From NCBI RefSeq assembly GCF_000280495.2, contig NZ_CP018016.1:744001-808000 (forward strand): a stretch of DNA of 64,000 bases, given 5' to 3'. The translations under genes and the position numbers were made by a program. Within the stretch, counting starts at the first letter, position 1, and the number at the start of each line of letters is the position of its first letter. The notes under the pieces are model-generated. The model saw only the letters and a list, made by a program, of their open reading frames with translations, had not been told where the DNA came from and searched no databases. Below are positions 46,910 through 57,359 of this stretch, in pieces. Origin of the DNA: Kosakonia radicincitans DSM 16656. Its GTDB lineage: Bacteria > Pseudomonadota > Gammaproteobacteria > Enterobacterales > Enterobacteriaceae.

Positions 46910-48436
46910 ATGAATCAGACAGAGCTTCTTCACGTTAATTTTCCCCATCTGCGTGAATTAAAACCCTTCGACAGCGCTCATGCCGCCACGCCGTGGCTGG
47001 CGGACGTTAACAGCAAACACACGCGCAAACTCTGCGCCACGCTGGAAGACGCCATCGCCCGCAGCGGCCTGAAAGACGGGATGACCATTTCGTTCCACCA
47101 CGCCTTTCGCGAAGGCGACCGGGTGATTAACAACGTTGTCGCCACGCTGGCGCGTCTGGGGTTTAAAAATCTGACGCTGGCTTCCAGTTCGCTGATGACC
47201 TGCAACGATGCGCTCATCGAACACATTGAGAGTGGCGTGATTACCCGCATTTACACCTCCGGCATGCGCGGCAGGCTGGCGGATGCCATCTCTCATGGCC
47301 TGATGGCGGAACCGGTACAAATTCACTCCCATGGCGGGCGCGTCAGACTGTTACAGGATGGCGAACTGAAGATTGACGTCGCCTTTCTTGGCGTACCCTG
47401 CAGCGATGAGTTTGGCAACGCCAACGGCACACAGGGGAAATCCTGCTGCGGTTCGCTGGGCTACGCGATGGTGGATGCGAAGTTCGCCCGTAAAGTGGTG
47501 CTGCTGACCGAAGCGCTGGTGCCGTTCCCGAATATGCCCGCCAGCCTCGGTCAGGATCAGGTGGATCTGATTGTGCAGGTGGAGAGCGTGGGCGATCCGG
47601 CAAAAATCAGCGTCGGCGCGGCGCGCGTCACCAGCAACCCGCGAGAACTGATGATCGCGCGCTATGCGGCGGATGTGATCGAGCACTCCGGCTATTTCAA
47701 AGATGGCTTTTCCATGCAGACCGGCTCCGGAGCCGCGGCGACGGCGGCGACCCGCTTTATGGAAGAGAAAATGGAGCGCCACGGAGTGAAGGCCAGTTTC
47801 GCGCTCGGCGGTATCACTGGCGGGCTGGTGGAGCTGCATGAGAAAGGGCTGATCGGCAAACTGCTGGATACGCAGTGTTTTGACGGCGAAGCGGCGGCAT
47901 CGCTGCGCCGTAATCCGAATCACGTTGAGATCTCGACTGATGTCTATGCCAATCCTGGCGGCAAAGCGGCCAGCTGCGACCAGCTGGACGTGGTGATCCT
48001 CAGCGCGCTGGAGATCGACACGGAGTTTAACGTCAATGTGATTACCGGTTCAGACGGTGTGATGCGCGGCGCATCCGGTGGTCACTGTGATGTGGCGGCC
48101 GCGGCAAACCTGACCATTGTCGTGGCGCCGTTACTGCGCAGCCGTATTCCGACGGTAGTGAAACGCGTGACCACACTGTTGACGCCAGGGGAAAGCATCG
48201 ACGTGCTGGTGACGGACCACGGGATTGCGGTGAACCCGGCGCGTCCGGAAATCCGCGAACGCCTGCTGGCGGCGGGGCTGAAAATTGTTGATATCGAAGC
48301 ACTGTATCAACGCGCCATCTCGCTGACCGGTGAACCTAAACCGATCGCCTTTACTGACCGTATTGTCGGGGTGATCCGCTACCGTGATGGCACCGTCATT
48401 GACGTTGTCCGTCAGGTTAAAGAGGAAAATGCATGA
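46910..48436 (+). CDS. citF: Citrate lyase alpha subunit CitF
   Basis: Citrate:acetyl-ACP transferase subunit, 508 residues. Conserved segments include KLCATLEDAIARSGLKDGMTISFHHAFREGD, GGRVRLLQDGELKIDVAFLGVP, MQTGSGAAATAATRFME and VNVITGSDGVMRGASGGHCDVAA. The ATG at 46910 is preferred over an upstream in-frame start because AAGGACA precedes it and the family begins MNQ. The stop overlaps the citX ATG as ATGA. Confidence 0.96.
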   Translation: MNQTELLHVNFPHLRELKPFDSAHAATPWLADVNSKHTRKLCATLEDAIARSGLKDGMTISFHHAFREGDRVINNVVATLARLGFKNLTLASSSLMTCNDALIEHIESGVITRIYTSGMRGRLADAISHGLMAEPVQIHSHGGRVRLLQDGELKIDVAFLGVPCSDEFGNANGTQGKSCCGSLGYAMVDAKFARKVVLLTEALVPFPNMPASLGQDQVDLIVQVESVGDPAKISVGAARVTSNPRELMIARYAADVIEHSGYFKDGFSMQTGSGAAATAATRFMEEKMERHGVKASFALGGITGGLVELHEKGLIGKLLDTQCFDGEAAASLRRNPNHVEISTDVYANPGGKAASCDQLDVVILSALEIDTEFNVNVITGSDGVMRGASGGHCDVAAAANLTIVVAPLLRSRIPTVVKRVTTLLTPGESIDVLVTDHGIAVNPARPEIRERLLAAGLKIVDIEALYQRAISLTGEPKPIAFTDRIVGVIRYRDGTVIDVVRQVKEENA

Positions 48437-48972
48437 CGACACTGACGCCCGTCCGGGCGGGCGTCAGCCTTGAAGCGCTGCTGGCGGCGAAAGACAGCCG
48501 TGCAGCGCGTCAGGCTGACTGGCTCGCTCACTATCAACAACCGGTCATTTCACTGACGCTGGTGACGCCCGGCGCGGTAAAAGATAGTATTCGCTATCGC
48601 AATACTATGGGAGTGGCGTTACAGGCCTGCGATCAACTGCTGTGGCAGAACCGCTGGCAGGTGCTGGACCGGCAGGTACTGTGGCTGCCGACCGGCGCAG
48701 AAGCCCTGTGGTGTGTTGCGCATCCGGCGGTGGAAATCAAGGCGCAGTGCGTTGAGATGGAACAGACGCATCCGCTGGGACGTCTGTGGGACTTTGATGT
48801 GCTGTGCCCGCAGGCGGGACAGGTTGGACGACATTCACTGGATCTGACTACCCGCCGTTGCCTGGTGTGCGATGAGCCGGCGCACGGCTGCGCGCGTTCG
48901 CGCCGCCACCCGGTAGATGAAGTGGTTGCCCGCGTGGAGAAACTGATTGATGGCTGGTTTGCTCGCGACTAA
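48433..48972 (+). CDS. citX: Apo-citrate lyase holo-ACP transferase CitX
   Basis: Transfers the 2'-(5''-triphosphoribosyl)-3'-dephospho-CoA prosthetic group to CitD. It has 179 residues. Conserved blocks: SLTLVTPGAVKDSIRYRNTM, HPLGRLWDFDVLCP and the cysteine-histidine signature RRCLVCDEPAHGCARSRRH. It overlaps citF by four bases and citG by 23. Confidence 0.93.
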   Translation: MTTLTPVRAGVSLEALLAAKDSRAARQADWLAHYQQPVISLTLVTPGAVKDSIRYRNTMGVALQACDQLLWQNRWQVLDRQVLWLPTGAEALWCVAHPAVEIKAQCVEMEQTHPLGRLWDFDVLCPQAGQVGRHSLDLTTRRCLVCDEPAHGCARSRRHPVDEVVARVEKLIDGWFARD

Positions 48973-49780
48973 ATCCGTGGTTATCAGCGTACCGGAGCTT
49001 GCTGCCCGGGCGCTGCGCCTCGAACTGGATCTCACGCCGAAACCGGGGCTGGTGGACCGGGCGAACAACGGCTCGCACCAGGATATGGATCATGCGCTGT
49101 TTTTACGCAGCATTGCGGCCATCACGCCATGGTTTTCCGTCTTTGAACAGGCCGGGCGTGAACATGCCCACAAGGCGGCAGGAGTCCAGTTGCGCCTGCT
49201 GCGCCCGGCGGGCATTGCGTGCGAACAGGCGATGTTTGCTGCCACCGGCGGGGTGAATACCCACAAAGGCGGGATTTTTTCGCTGGGGCTGCTCTGTTTT
49301 GCCGCCGGACGATTGCAGGGACAACGCCGGCCGCTACAGGCCGAAACGTTGTGCCGGCAGGTCAGTGAAATCTGTCGCGGGCTGGTGGCGCGTGAACTGG
49401 CGGCCCGGCCACAGGCTGTGACGGCAGGTGAGAAACAGTTTCTGGAGTATGGTCTTACTGGGGCGCGCGGCGAGGCCGAACAGGGTTTTGCCACCGTGCG
49501 CCGCGCAGTATTGCCGTTCTGGCATCAGGAGCAGGGCGAAAGGCGGCTGCAGCATGCGTTATTGCGTCTGATGGCGGCAAACCCGGACAGCAATCTGGTG
49601 TCGCGCGGCGGCATTGCCGGGCTGCGCTATGTGCAGGATTATGCGGCGACTTTACTGGCGGTCGGCTGGGATAACGATGCGTTGTCTGAAATGGACAGGG
49701 CGCTGATGTCCCGACGCTTAAGCCCCGGCGGCAGCGCCGATTTGCTGGCGGTCGCGTACGTGTTGGCGCAACTTCCATAG
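48950..49780 (+). CDS. citG: Triphosphoribosyl-dephospho-CoA synthase CitG
   Basis: Makes the precursor of the citrate lyase prosthetic group from ATP and dephospho-CoA. It has 276 residues. Motifs: LELDLTPKPGLVDRANNGSHQDMDHALFLRS near the start, ATGGVNTHKGGIFSLGLL in the middle, and DSNLVSRGGIAGLRYVQ and LSPGGSADLLAV near the end. The ATG at 48950 follows GGAG inside citX. It is the last gene of the operon. Confidence 0.95.
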   Translation: MAGLLATKSVVISVPELAARALRLELDLTPKPGLVDRANNGSHQDMDHALFLRSIAAITPWFSVFEQAGREHAHKAAGVQLRLLRPAGIACEQAMFAATGGVNTHKGGIFSLGLLCFAAGRLQGQRRPLQAETLCRQVSEICRGLVARELAARPQAVTAGEKQFLEYGLTGARGEAEQGFATVRRAVLPFWHQEQGERRLQHALLRLMAANPDSNLVSRGGIAGLRYVQDYAATLLAVGWDNDALSEMDRALMSRRLSPGGSADLLAVAYVLAQLP

Positions 49781-49927
49781 CGCTGCATCGGGCGGCGTTA
49801 TTCATCCGGGCTTTTCCAGCACAGATAAGTCGATTGAGATAGCGGCTGCCCCATTGCCGGATGGCGCTGGATTCTCCGGTCTGTGGATTTACCCGGCCGG
49901 AACAGGCCGAGAGGTATTAAAAAGGCA

Positions 49928-49963
49928 TAAAAAAACCCGGCGCTCAGGCCGGGTTTTTTGTCT
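49928..49963. terminator. Bidirectional terminator between citG and nupG
   Basis: AAAAAACCCGGC and GCCGGGTTTTTT form a near-symmetric stem with T runs on both strands between convergent genes. Confidence 0.9.
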
Positions 49964-51216
49964 TACGCTTTCTGGGCGACTGCCGCAGGTTCGCGCACAT
50001 GTTTGTATTTAAACAGTGTCACGAAGGCAAAAGCCAGTACCAGCGAATAACCGGCAAAAATCAGCCATACGGTTTTCCAGTCGGTAACGCCTGCGGTGGT
50101 GTAGATCTCTACCACTTTACCGCTGGCCATACCGCCGAGGATACAGCCGAAGCCGTTGGTCATCATCAGCAGCATACCCTGTGCACTGGCGCGGATCGCC
50201 GGGTTTACCTCTTTCTCAACGAACACCGAACCGGAGATGTTGAAGAAGTCGAATGCGCAGCCGTAGACAATCATCGACAGCACCAGCAGCACGGTACCGA
50301 ACGGTGTCGGGTCGCCATAGGCGAACAGACCAAAACGCAGAACCCAGGCGAAGATACTGATCATCATTACGTTCTTGATGCCGTAGCGGCTCATAAAGAA
50401 CGGAATCGCGAGGATGAAGACAGTTTCGGAAATCTGCGAAATAGACATCATCACTGACGCATGGGTCACGATGAAGCTATTCGCAAACAGCGGGTTGGCA
50501 TCGAAGCTGTGCAGGAAGGTGTTGCCGAACATGTTGGTGATCTGCAACTCTGCGCCCAGCATCATCGAGAAGATGAAGAAGATCGCCATGCGCTTGTTTT
50601 TAAACAGCGCGAAAGCGTTCAGGCCCAGCATTTCCACCCAGGTCTGTTTCTCGGTGCTTTTCGCAACCGGCATGTGCGGCAACGTCAGGGAGAACAGGCT
50701 CAGCACCAGCGACAACACAGCACCGATATAGAGCTGCATATGGCTCAGTTCGAAGCCGGAGAAGCTCACCACCCACATCGCCAGGATAAAGCCAATGGTG
50801 CCCCAGATACGGATTGGCGGGAAATCGGTAACGATATCGTGCCCGGCGGATTTCAGGCGGAAGTAAGAGATGGTGTTTACCAGGCTCAGCGTTGGCATAT
50901 AGGCCAGCGAGTTGAGCAGAATAATGGCAAACATCGCGCCCGGCGTGGTAACACCTGCGGCAATAAACAGGGTGATCGCACCGACCAGGTGGCACAGAGC
51001 ATAAACCCATTTCGCGCTCAGCCATTTGTCGGCAATGATACCGAGCAGCGGCGGCATCAGCAGCGAGGCAATGCCCAGCGAACTATATACCGCACCAATG
51101 GATGCACCATCAAATTTCAGCGTGACGAACATATACGAGCCAAGCGTCGTCAGCCAGCTTCCCCACAGGCAGAACTGCAGAAAGATAATGACTTTCAGCT
51201 GCAGCTTAAGATTCAT
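49963..51216 (-). CDS. nupG: Nucleoside:H+ symporter NupG
   Basis: Major-facilitator nucleoside permease, 417 residues (E. coli 418), about twelve membrane helices. It begins MNLKLQLKVIIFLQFCLWGSWLTTLGSYMF and has DFPPIRIWGTIGF and CAFDFFNISGSVFVEKEV, all strongly conserved. The ATG at 51216 has TGAGGAAA upstream and matches the E. coli start. A CRP-like site and CytR-like TTGCATT octamers lie upstream, consistent with the known CRP/CytR control of nupG in E. coli. Confidence 0.96.
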   Translation of the reverse strand: MNLKLQLKVIIFLQFCLWGSWLTTLGSYMFVTLKFDGASIGAVYSSLGIASLLMPPLLGIIADKWLSAKWVYALCHLVGAITLFIAAGVTTPGAMFAIILLNSLAYMPTLSLVNTISYFRLKSAGHDIVTDFPPIRIWGTIGFILAMWVVSFSGFELSHMQLYIGAVLSLVLSLFSLTLPHMPVAKSTEKQTWVEMLGLNAFALFKNKRMAIFFIFSMMLGAELQITNMFGNTFLHSFDANPLFANSFIVTHASVMMSISQISETVFILAIPFFMSRYGIKNVMMISIFAWVLRFGLFAYGDPTPFGTVLLVLSMIVYGCAFDFFNISGSVFVEKEVNPAIRASAQGMLLMMTNGFGCILGGMASGKVVEIYTTAGVTDWKTVWLIFAGYSLVLAFAFVTLFKYKHVREPAAVAQKA

Positions 51217-51361
51217 GCTAATTTCCTCACAAAGGAGACGGACAGATGTTGGAATGGGCACAATTAATATTGTTATGTGTCAGGATTCTATCATCACCTG
51301 GGTGGCGAATTTGTTATGCCCGACATAAAAATGCAAACTTCCTCTGATTGCATTTACATAT

Positions 51362-51377
51362 GGTGACGGATATCACA
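51362..51377. promoter_or_regulatory. CRP-like site upstream of nupG
   Basis: GGTGA, six bases, TCACA matches TGTGA-N6-TCACA at all but one position. It lies about 145 bases before nupG; TGATTGCATTT and GTTTGCATC nearby resemble CytR half sites. Confidence 0.65.
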
Positions 51378-51454
51378 CTTTAGCGCAACCGTTTGCATCA
51401 CGCAGATGAATACCTTATGCCTCTTTCGCACAAATGCACGAAAGAGGCACAAGA

Positions 51455-52537
51455 TCAGTTGCGACGCCAGGTCTTCTGAGCCGAATTGACTTTATAGAGG
51501 TAGCGGCGGGATTCCGCCGACGGATGGCGGGTGGTCAGTGTCTGGTAAACATCACCTGGAGTCATGGTGTTGATGATATTGGCGGCCTGCATCTTATCGC
51601 TGGAAAAGACGCGAAGTACGCTGCCCGCACCACCGTTATAGGCGGTGATCACTGCATAACGCCGGGATGTCGGGTTACTGATGCCGGAGAGATAAACATT
51701 ATTCAGCATCGCCAGATATGCGGTGCCGATATCAATATTGCTCTGCGGATCGAACAGATAGCTGCGATCCGGCGTACCGGATCTGCCCTGGGCGCGGAAG
51801 ACATCTTTCCCGGCGCTGTGCTGTACCACCTGCATCAGGCCCAGCGCGTCAGAGCGGCTAACCGCGTACGGGTTAAACGACGACTCCGTCTGCATAATCG
51901 CCAGAATCAGCGACTCATCGACGCCATATTTCCGCGAGGCCTGGCGTACCATACCGATATATTTATGCGCACGTTTGTCCAGATGATTCGGCACCAGATT
52001 GATCGTCACACTATAGATAACGCGTAAGCCGTTACTGCGTTTTTTCAGCCGGGTTTGCAGCAGGTAATCCGCAAAGCGCGCCGCGCGCCACTCCCAGCGG
52101 ATCGCTTCACCGTTGTTATCCAGCACCTGGCCGTAAAGGAACGGTTCTTTGGAGATCGGGATATCATCGGTATCAGAATAGAGGTCGATAGATCCGGGAT
52201 CGTCGCCCATCAGCAGGGTTTTGATAATCGCCTGGCGCAGATGTGCAGCCGGATCGGTGCCGGAGATCGTTTCGATGGTGATGGTACCTGCATCAAAGTT
52301 GATGTGGCTGCGAGTCTGGTACTGGTCGGTGTATTTAACGTAGTCCTTCGGCCCGGCGATCAGGACTTCGTTAAATCCCCAAAGATTCTCAATGTTGTGG
52401 GCGAACTGCCCCATCAAAATATCAAAACCGTTAGTGTCTTTAATCCAGGCTTCGTTATAGGCTTCGCCCGATTTGTTAGAGCTGGAACAAGAAATCAGTA
52501 ACGGCGCGATCATCACTAGCGCTAAAAATTTTTTCAT
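51455..52537 (-). CDS. mltC: Membrane-bound lytic murein transglycosylase C
   Basis: Outer-membrane lipoprotein that cleaves peptidoglycan glycan strands. It has 360 residues. The lipobox LLISC places Cys at about 17. An amino-terminal DUF3393-type domain is followed by the transglycosylase SLT domain with the catalytic glutamate in [15 protein letters not shown], then ALGLMQV, and [13 protein letters not shown]. It is followed by convergent-spaced housekeeping genes yggX and mutY upstream on the same strand, as in E. coli. Confidence 0.95.
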   Translation of the reverse strand: MKKFLALVMIAPLLISCSSSNKSGEAYNEAWIKDTNGFDILMGQFAHNIENLWGFNEVLIAGPKDYVKYTDQYQTRSHINFDAGTITIETISGTDPAAHLRQAIIKTLLMGDDPGSIDLYSDTDDIPISKEPFLYGQVLDNNGEAIRWEWRAARFADYLLQTRLKKRSNGLRVIYSVTINLVPNHLDKRAHKYIGMVRQASRKYGVDESLILAIMQTESSFNPYAVSRSDALGLMQVVQHSAGKDVFRAQGRSGTPDRSYLFDPQSNIDIGTAYLAMLNNVYLSGISNPTSRRYAVITAYNGGAGSVLRVFSSDKMQAANIINTMTPGDVYQTLTTRHPSAESRRYLYKVNSAQKTWRRN

Positions 52538-52642
52538 CATTCCGGATGCAATTGTGTTTGGGGAAAACGCGCCTGTGACGCCCGGGCGCTGGCAATATCT
52601 CCCTGTTTCGCGACATTGCCAGCCGTGCAGGTATTTAGCCGC

Positions 52643-52930
<288 letters not shown>

Positions 52931-52946
52931 CTACTTGCGCGCCGTG

Positions 52947-53996
52947 CTACTTCGCTTCGGCGCGTAATTGCTGTATCAGGCGTTCCACTGGAGCCGCCAG
53001 ACCGACGGATGGCGGCTGCGCCAAGTTATACCAGAGACCCGCGCCATCATCCATGCAGGATGAGAACGAGGACACGCCAAGCCACATAGGCACAATATCC
53101 AGATGGAAATGGCTGAAGGTATGGCGGAACGCCACAAGCTGGCTGAGATTATCGGCGCTAATGTTCCTCTGCGCCAGCCAGTCGCGCAGACCCGCTTCAT
53201 CGCTGAACTGCGGGAAACAGAACAGACCGCCCCACAGCCCGCTGGGCGGGCGCTGTTCGAGATAAACCTCGCCTTCATGCTGCATCAGCAGGAAATAGCC
53301 GCTGCGTTCAGGCAGCGTCTGTTTGGGTTTTTTACCGGGATATTGTGCCCACGACTGCGCCGCTTTTGCTTCGCAGCAGGTTTGCAACGGGCACAATTCG
53401 CACTTCGGTCTGGAACGTGTACAGACGATAGCACCGAGATCCATCATCGCCTGGTTAAAGCGCTCCACCCCTTTTGCCGGTGTGACTTCAGTGCTGATAT
53501 CCCACAGCCGCTTTTCCACCTCTTTTTTACCCGGCCAGCCCGCAACGGCGTAGCAGCGTGCCAGCACACGTTTAACGTTACCGTCGAGGATGGGAAAATG
53601 TTTACCCAGCGACAGTGAGAGGATCGCGCCTGCAGTGGAACGGCCAACGCCAGGAAGCGCGGCCACTTCATCAAAGGTTTCCGGGAAACGACCGCCATGC
53701 AGGTTCGCCACCTGCTGTGCGGCTTTATGCAGATTGCGGGCGCGGGCGTAGTAGCCGAGCCCGGTCCACAGATGCAGCACTTCATCCAGCGGAGCGTTTG
53801 CCAGATCGGTCACCGTCGGGAAACGGGCCATAAAACGCTGGAAATAAGGAATAACGGTTGCAACCTGCGTCTGTTGCAACATCACTTCCGACAGCCATAC
53901 TTTGTAAGGCGTTTTTTCAATTTGCCAGGGCAGGGTTTTTCGCCCGTATTTATCGTACCAGTCCAGAACCTGGGCTGAAAATTGAGACGCTTGCAT
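52947..53996 (-). CDS. mutY: Adenine DNA glycosylase MutY
   Basis: Removes adenine mispaired with 8-oxoguanine. It has 349 residues. The catalytic glutamate is in [13 protein letters not shown] near 37-43. The helix-hairpin-helix [13 protein letters not shown] leads to the catalytic Asp in LDGNVKRVL near 138. The [4Fe-4S] ligands are in C-x6-C-x2-C-x5-C near 192-208. The Nudix-like carboxy domain reads [32 protein letters not shown]. The ATG at 53996 matches E. coli; a GTG two codons upstream is unlikely. Confidence 0.96.
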   Translation of the reverse strand: MQASQFSAQVLDWYDKYGRKTLPWQIEKTPYKVWLSEVMLQQTQVATVIPYFQRFMARFPTVTDLANAPLDEVLHLWTGLGYYARARNLHKAAQQVANLHGGRFPETFDEVAALPGVGRSTAGAILSLSLGKHFPILDGNVKRVLARCYAVAGWPGKKEVEKRLWDISTEVTPAKGVERFNQAMMDLGAIVCTRSRPKCELCPLQTCCEAKAAQSWAQYPGKKPKQTLPERSGYFLLMQHEGEVYLEQRPPSGLWGGLFCFPQFSDEAGLRDWLAQRNISADNLSQLVAFRHTFSHFHLDIVPMWLGVSSFSSCMDDGAGLWYNLAQPPSVGLAAPVERLIQQLRAEAK

Positions 53997-54138
53997 GGTC
54001 ACCAGAATCGCGTTGTCAGGGGCGAAGATTGCAGCACAGAGGCGTTGGCCTGTAAACCGGAACTTTCCGGTGCTTGCATCATGCGATTAACTTTGGATAA
54101 TGCCCGTTTCCTGAACACTCTCACGAGCAGATCATTTT

Positions 54139-54858
54139 ATGAATAACGACGTCATTTCACCGGAATTTGATGAAAACGGCCGCCCATTGCGCCGGATTCG
54201 TAGCTTTGTCCGTCGCCAGGGCCGCCTGACCAAAGGGCAGCAGCACGCGCTGGAAAATTACTGGCCGGTGATGGGCGTTGAGTTCAGCGAACAGCCGCTG
54301 GATCTCGTCGCGCTGTTTGGTCGCACGGCGCCGGTGACGCTGGAAATTGGTTTCGGCATGGGCGCTTCGCTGGTGGAGATGGCGAAAATGCGTCCGGAGC
54401 AGAACTTCCTTGGTATTGAAGTGCACTCGCCGGGCGTCGGCGCTTGCCTCTCTTCTGCGCATGAAGAGGGCGTTGAGAACCTACGCGTGATGTGCCATGA
54501 CGCGGTCGAAGTGCTGCATAAAATGATTCCTGACAATTCTTTAAATATGGTGCAGCTGTTTTTCCCTGACCCGTGGCATAAAGCGCGTCATAATAAACGC
54601 CGCATCGTTCAGGTACCGTTTGCTGAACTGGTGAAAAGCAAGCTCAAGCTGGGCGGCGTGTTCCATATGGCGACTGACTGGGAAGCCTATGCGCAACATA
54701 TGCTTGAAGTGATGTCCTCTATCGACGGTTATAAAAACTTGTCGGCGACGAATGACTTTGTGCCGCGTCCGGATTCGCGTCCAGTGACTAAATTTGAACA
54801 GCGTGGCCACCGTCTTGGTCACGGCGTATGGGACTTAATGTTCGAGAGGGTGAAATAA
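54139..54858 (+). CDS. trmB: tRNA (guanine-N7)-methyltransferase TrmB
   Basis: SAM-dependent enzyme making m7G46 in tRNA, 239 residues. The SAM motif is [16 protein letters not shown] near 70-85. [13 protein letters not shown] and [16 protein letters not shown] (catalytic and tRNA-binding) are fully conserved, and [15 protein letters not shown] is at the end. It is divergent from mutY, with the stop overlapping the yggL ATG by one base. Confidence 0.96.
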   Translation: MNNDVISPEFDENGRPLRRIRSFVRRQGRLTKGQQHALENYWPVMGVEFSEQPLDLVALFGRTAPVTLEIGFGMGASLVEMAKMRPEQNFLGIEVHSPGVGACLSSAHEEGVENLRVMCHDAVEVLHKMIPDNSLNMVQLFFPDPWHKARHNKRRIVQVPFAELVKSKLKLGGVFHMATDWEAYAQHMLEVMSSIDGYKNLSATNDFVPRPDSRPVTKFEQRGHRLGHGVWDLMFERVK

Positions 54859-55184
54859 TGGCAACAAACCGCAGTCGTCGCTTGCGTAAAAAAATGCATA
54901 TCGACGAGTTCCAGGAACTGGGTTTTTCCGTTGCATGGCGTTTTCCGGAAGGTACCAGCGAAGAGCAGATCGATAAAACCGTTGATGACTTTATTCAGGA
55001 AGTGATCGAGCCGAATAAGCTGGCGTTTGACGGCAGTGGTTATCTGGCCTGGGACGGTCTGATTTGTTTGCAGGAAATCGGTAAATGTACCGAAGAACAT
55101 CAGGCCATTGTGCGTAAGTGGCTGGAAGACCGCAAACTGAGCGAGGTACGCATCAGCGAACTTTTCGACGTTTGGTGGGACTAA
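54858..55184 (+). CDS. yggL: YggL, DUF469 family protein
   Basis: A 108-residue protein of the YggL/DUF469 family, with E. coli YggL reported as associated with the 50S ribosomal subunit. Basic start ATNRSRRLRKKMHIDEFQELGFSV, acidic middle EEQIDKTVDDFI, and RISELFDVWWD at the end. The start at 54858 overlaps the trmB stop as TAATG and follows GAGAGGG. Function is not settled. Confidence 0.93.
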   Translation: MATNRSRRLRKKMHIDEFQELGFSVAWRFPEGTSEEQIDKTVDDFIQEVIEPNKLAFDGSGYLAWDGLICLQEIGKCTEEHQAIVRKWLEDRKLSEVRISELFDVWWD

Positions 55185-55195
55185 TAAAGCATAAG

Positions 55196-55220
55196 GGGCC
55201 AGCATTAGCTGGCCCGTTTT
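55196..55220 (+). terminator. Hairpin between yggL and yggN
   Basis: GGGCCAGC and GCTGGCCC pair around ATTA and are followed by GTTTTG, 12 bases after the yggL stop; the yggN ribosome-binding site follows directly. Confidence 0.7.
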
Positions 55221-55239
55221 GTCTCTACAGGAGTTTTTT

Positions 55240-55959
55240 ATGATGCGCAAAACGCTGTTGGCGGCGGCTCTTACGGTTACCGCATTTGCGGCTCAGGCTG
55301 ATTATCAATGTGGCGTGACGCCGCGTGACGATGTGATCATCAGCCCGCAAACCGTGCAGGTGAAAGGTGAGAACGGTAACCTGGTGATCACCCCGGACGG
55401 CAATGTCATGTTTAACGGCAAGCAACCTTCGCTAACCGCTGCGCAGCGCGAACAGGCGAAGGATTACCAGGCCGAATTGCGCAGTGCTCTGCCATGGATT
55501 GACGATGGCGCGCGCAGTCGCGTGGAGAAAAGCCGTGCAGCGCTGGATACGATCATTGTCAAACAGGTGGGAGAGAATAGCAGCATGCGCAACCGTCTGA
55601 CCAGGCTGGATGCGCAACTGAAAGAGCAGATGAACCGCATTATTGAACATCGCAACGATGGCCTGACATTCCACTACAAAGCGATTGATGAAGTGCGCGC
55701 CAATGGTCAGCAACTGGTGAACCAGACAATGGGCGGCATTCTGCAGGACAGCATCAACGAAATGGGTGCTAAAGCCGTGCTGAAGAGCGGCGGTAATCCG
55801 CTACAGAGCGTGCTGGGGAGCCTCGGCGGTTTACAGACGGCTATTCAGGATGAGTGGAAAAACCAGGAAGCGGATTTCCAGCAGTTTGGCAAAGACGTGT
55901 GTAAGCGCGTCGTCTCGCTGGAAGAAAACCGCAAAGCGTTGACCGCCGGATTGAAGTGA
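55240..55959 (+). CDS. yggN: YggN, DUF2884 periplasmic protein
   Basis: A 239-residue exported protein of the DUF2884 family, the same length as E. coli YggN. The signal peptide ends AFAAQA|DYQCGVTPRDD. Conserved text includes TVQVKGENGNLVITPDGNVMFNGKQ, LDAQLKEQMNRIIEHR and INEMGAKAVLKSGGNPLQ. CAGGAG precedes the ATG at 55240. Function is unknown. A clear hairpin terminator follows near 55999. Confidence 0.93.
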   Translation: MMRKTLLAAALTVTAFAAQADYQCGVTPRDDVIISPQTVQVKGENGNLVITPDGNVMFNGKQPSLTAAQREQAKDYQAELRSALPWIDDGARSRVEKSRAALDTIIVKQVGENSSMRNRLTRLDAQLKEQMNRIIEHRNDGLTFHYKAIDEVRANGQQLVNQTMGGILQDSINEMGAKAVLKSGGNPLQSVLGSLGGLQTAIQDEWKNQEADFQQFGKDVCKRVVSLEENRKALTAGLK

Positions 55960-55998
55960 TCCGCTCTTATAGTTTTTTATTTTCGGAATAGTCAAATA

Positions 55999-56030
55999 AA
56001 GCCCGGCTATATTAGTCGGGCTTATTATTT
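55999..56030 (+). terminator. Terminator after yggN
   Basis: AAGCCCGGC and GTCGGGCTT pair around a short AT loop (one wobble), followed by ATTATTTT. Confidence 0.8.
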
Positions 56031-56204
56031 TACCCGCTGTATTATATCTCTGGAATCCTTTCAAGCCGCCTTATGATATTAATTAAGGTAGGTTGACAGG
56101 AGCTTGTATTAATGTGACTGAAATATAGAGAATTAATTTACTTTAAGAACTCTCTTATTGATGATAGTATCGAATTTCAAATCATGGAATCGATACTTAC
56201 TTGT

Positions 56205-57308
56205 ATGACATCACTACATATTCAATCGAAAAATGACGCCTCAATCTATGAAGATTTTCCTGAGCGGTACAAAAATACCGAGCTTGATCTGCTCGGTTTA
56301 ATTAGTACCTTGTGGGAAAGTAAGCGAATCATTATCTCGACTATTCTGATGTTTTCTCTGGTCGGATTCTTCATTAGTGCGTTATTAACGCCAAAATGGA
56401 CCAGCCAGGCAGAAATCACGCCAGCAGAAAAACCGCAATGGAGCCAGCTGCAAAAGACCCTTTCTACTTTGCAGGTTCTCGATGTTAAACCTTCTCTTGA
56501 TAAGGTTGAAGTATTTAACCTGTTCCTGAAAAAGTTTAATTCTGAGTCGCTGCGTGAAGAGTTCCTGGCATCGTCTCCGCTGGTGGCCGGCAAGCTGATG
56601 GCTTCTAATCCCGATGCTGAAGAGTTACGCCGCGGCATTGTACTGCTGTCCGGGAAGATCAAGGCGGTCAATAACACGCCGGTGAAAAGTGCCGATAACG
56701 TGCCTTACCAGTCCTGGACATTAAGCTTCACCGCCCCGACGGCTGGCGAGGCTAAGGAAATTCTTAACAGCTATATCAATTATATTTCTGCGTTGGTTGT
56801 TAAAGAAACATTAGATTATCTGCGCGAAGAAGTGGATTTAAAAAAGGATACGGAGAGGGAGTCGCTGGCGATGGAGCGTGAGCGGATGAATACGCTGCAT
56901 GACACCAAGTTGAAGCGCCTAAATTACTCGCTGGAAGTGGCAAATGCTGCCGGTATTAAGCGTCCTGTTTACAGTAATGGGCAATCCGTACAGGATGACC
57001 CGGATTATTCCATCGCTCTGGGGGCTGATGGCATTGCTGAAAAGCTTAAAATCGAACAGTCAATTGTCGATGTTACCCGGCTTAATGCGGATTTCCGTTA
57101 TCGTGAACATCGCCTGGCGGAACTGGAAAAACTGGATATTAAAGATATCACCTTTACGCCGTTTAAATATCAGCTTTCCCCGTCTTTACCTACCAAAAAA
57201 GAGGGGGCGGGTCGGGTTTTATTTATTATTTTAGCGGCGCTGTGTGGTGGGGTTATTGCCAGTGCTGTGGTATTAGTTCGACACGCTTTGCAGCAACGGA
57301 ATCATTAA
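56205..57308 (+). CDS. fepE: Polysaccharide chain-length regulator, FepE/Wzz family
   Basis: Polysaccharide co-polymerase of the inner membrane, 367 residues. Membrane segment 1 is at about 43-63, a large periplasmic coiled domain with PVYSNGQSVQDDPDYSIALGADGIAEKL follows, then the proline-rich FTPFKYQLSPSLPTKKEGAGR leads into membrane segment 2 at about 335-358. It resembles E. coli FepE throughout, a protein that sets very long O-antigen chains in Salmonella. The start at 56205 aligns with FepE; an ATG seven codons upstream is possible. Neither has a clear ribosome-binding site. No O-antigen genes are nearby. Confidence 0.85.
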   Translation: MTSLHIQSKNDASIYEDFPERYKNTELDLLGLISTLWESKRIIISTILMFSLVGFFISALLTPKWTSQAEITPAEKPQWSQLQKTLSTLQVLDVKPSLDKVEVFNLFLKKFNSESLREEFLASSPLVAGKLMASNPDAEELRRGIVLLSGKIKAVNNTPVKSADNVPYQSWTLSFTAPTAGEAKEILNSYINYISALVVKETLDYLREEVDLKKDTERESLAMERERMNTLHDTKLKRLNYSLEVANAAGIKRPVYSNGQSVQDDPDYSIALGADGIAEKLKIEQSIVDVTRLNADFRYREHRLAELEKLDIKDITFTPFKYQLSPSLPTKKEGAGRVLFIILAALCGGVIASAVVLVRHALQQRNH

Positions 57309-57320
57309 TCTTTCTGTAGT

Positions 57321-57357
57321 ACTTTGGCCCTCTGCGTTCTGCGCAGAGGGCCAAAGT
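57321..57357. terminator. Perfect 15-bp hairpin between fepE and hemW
   Basis: ACTTTGGCCCTCTGC and its exact complement surround a seven-base loop, between convergent genes, followed by CTTTATT on the plus strand. Confidence 0.75.
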
Positions 57358-57359
57358 CT

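Noticed and set aside
50461..51267. 268-codon ORF opposite nupG
   Set aside because: Glutamine-, arginine- and histidine-rich reverse reading of a membrane protein gene; a typical shadow.
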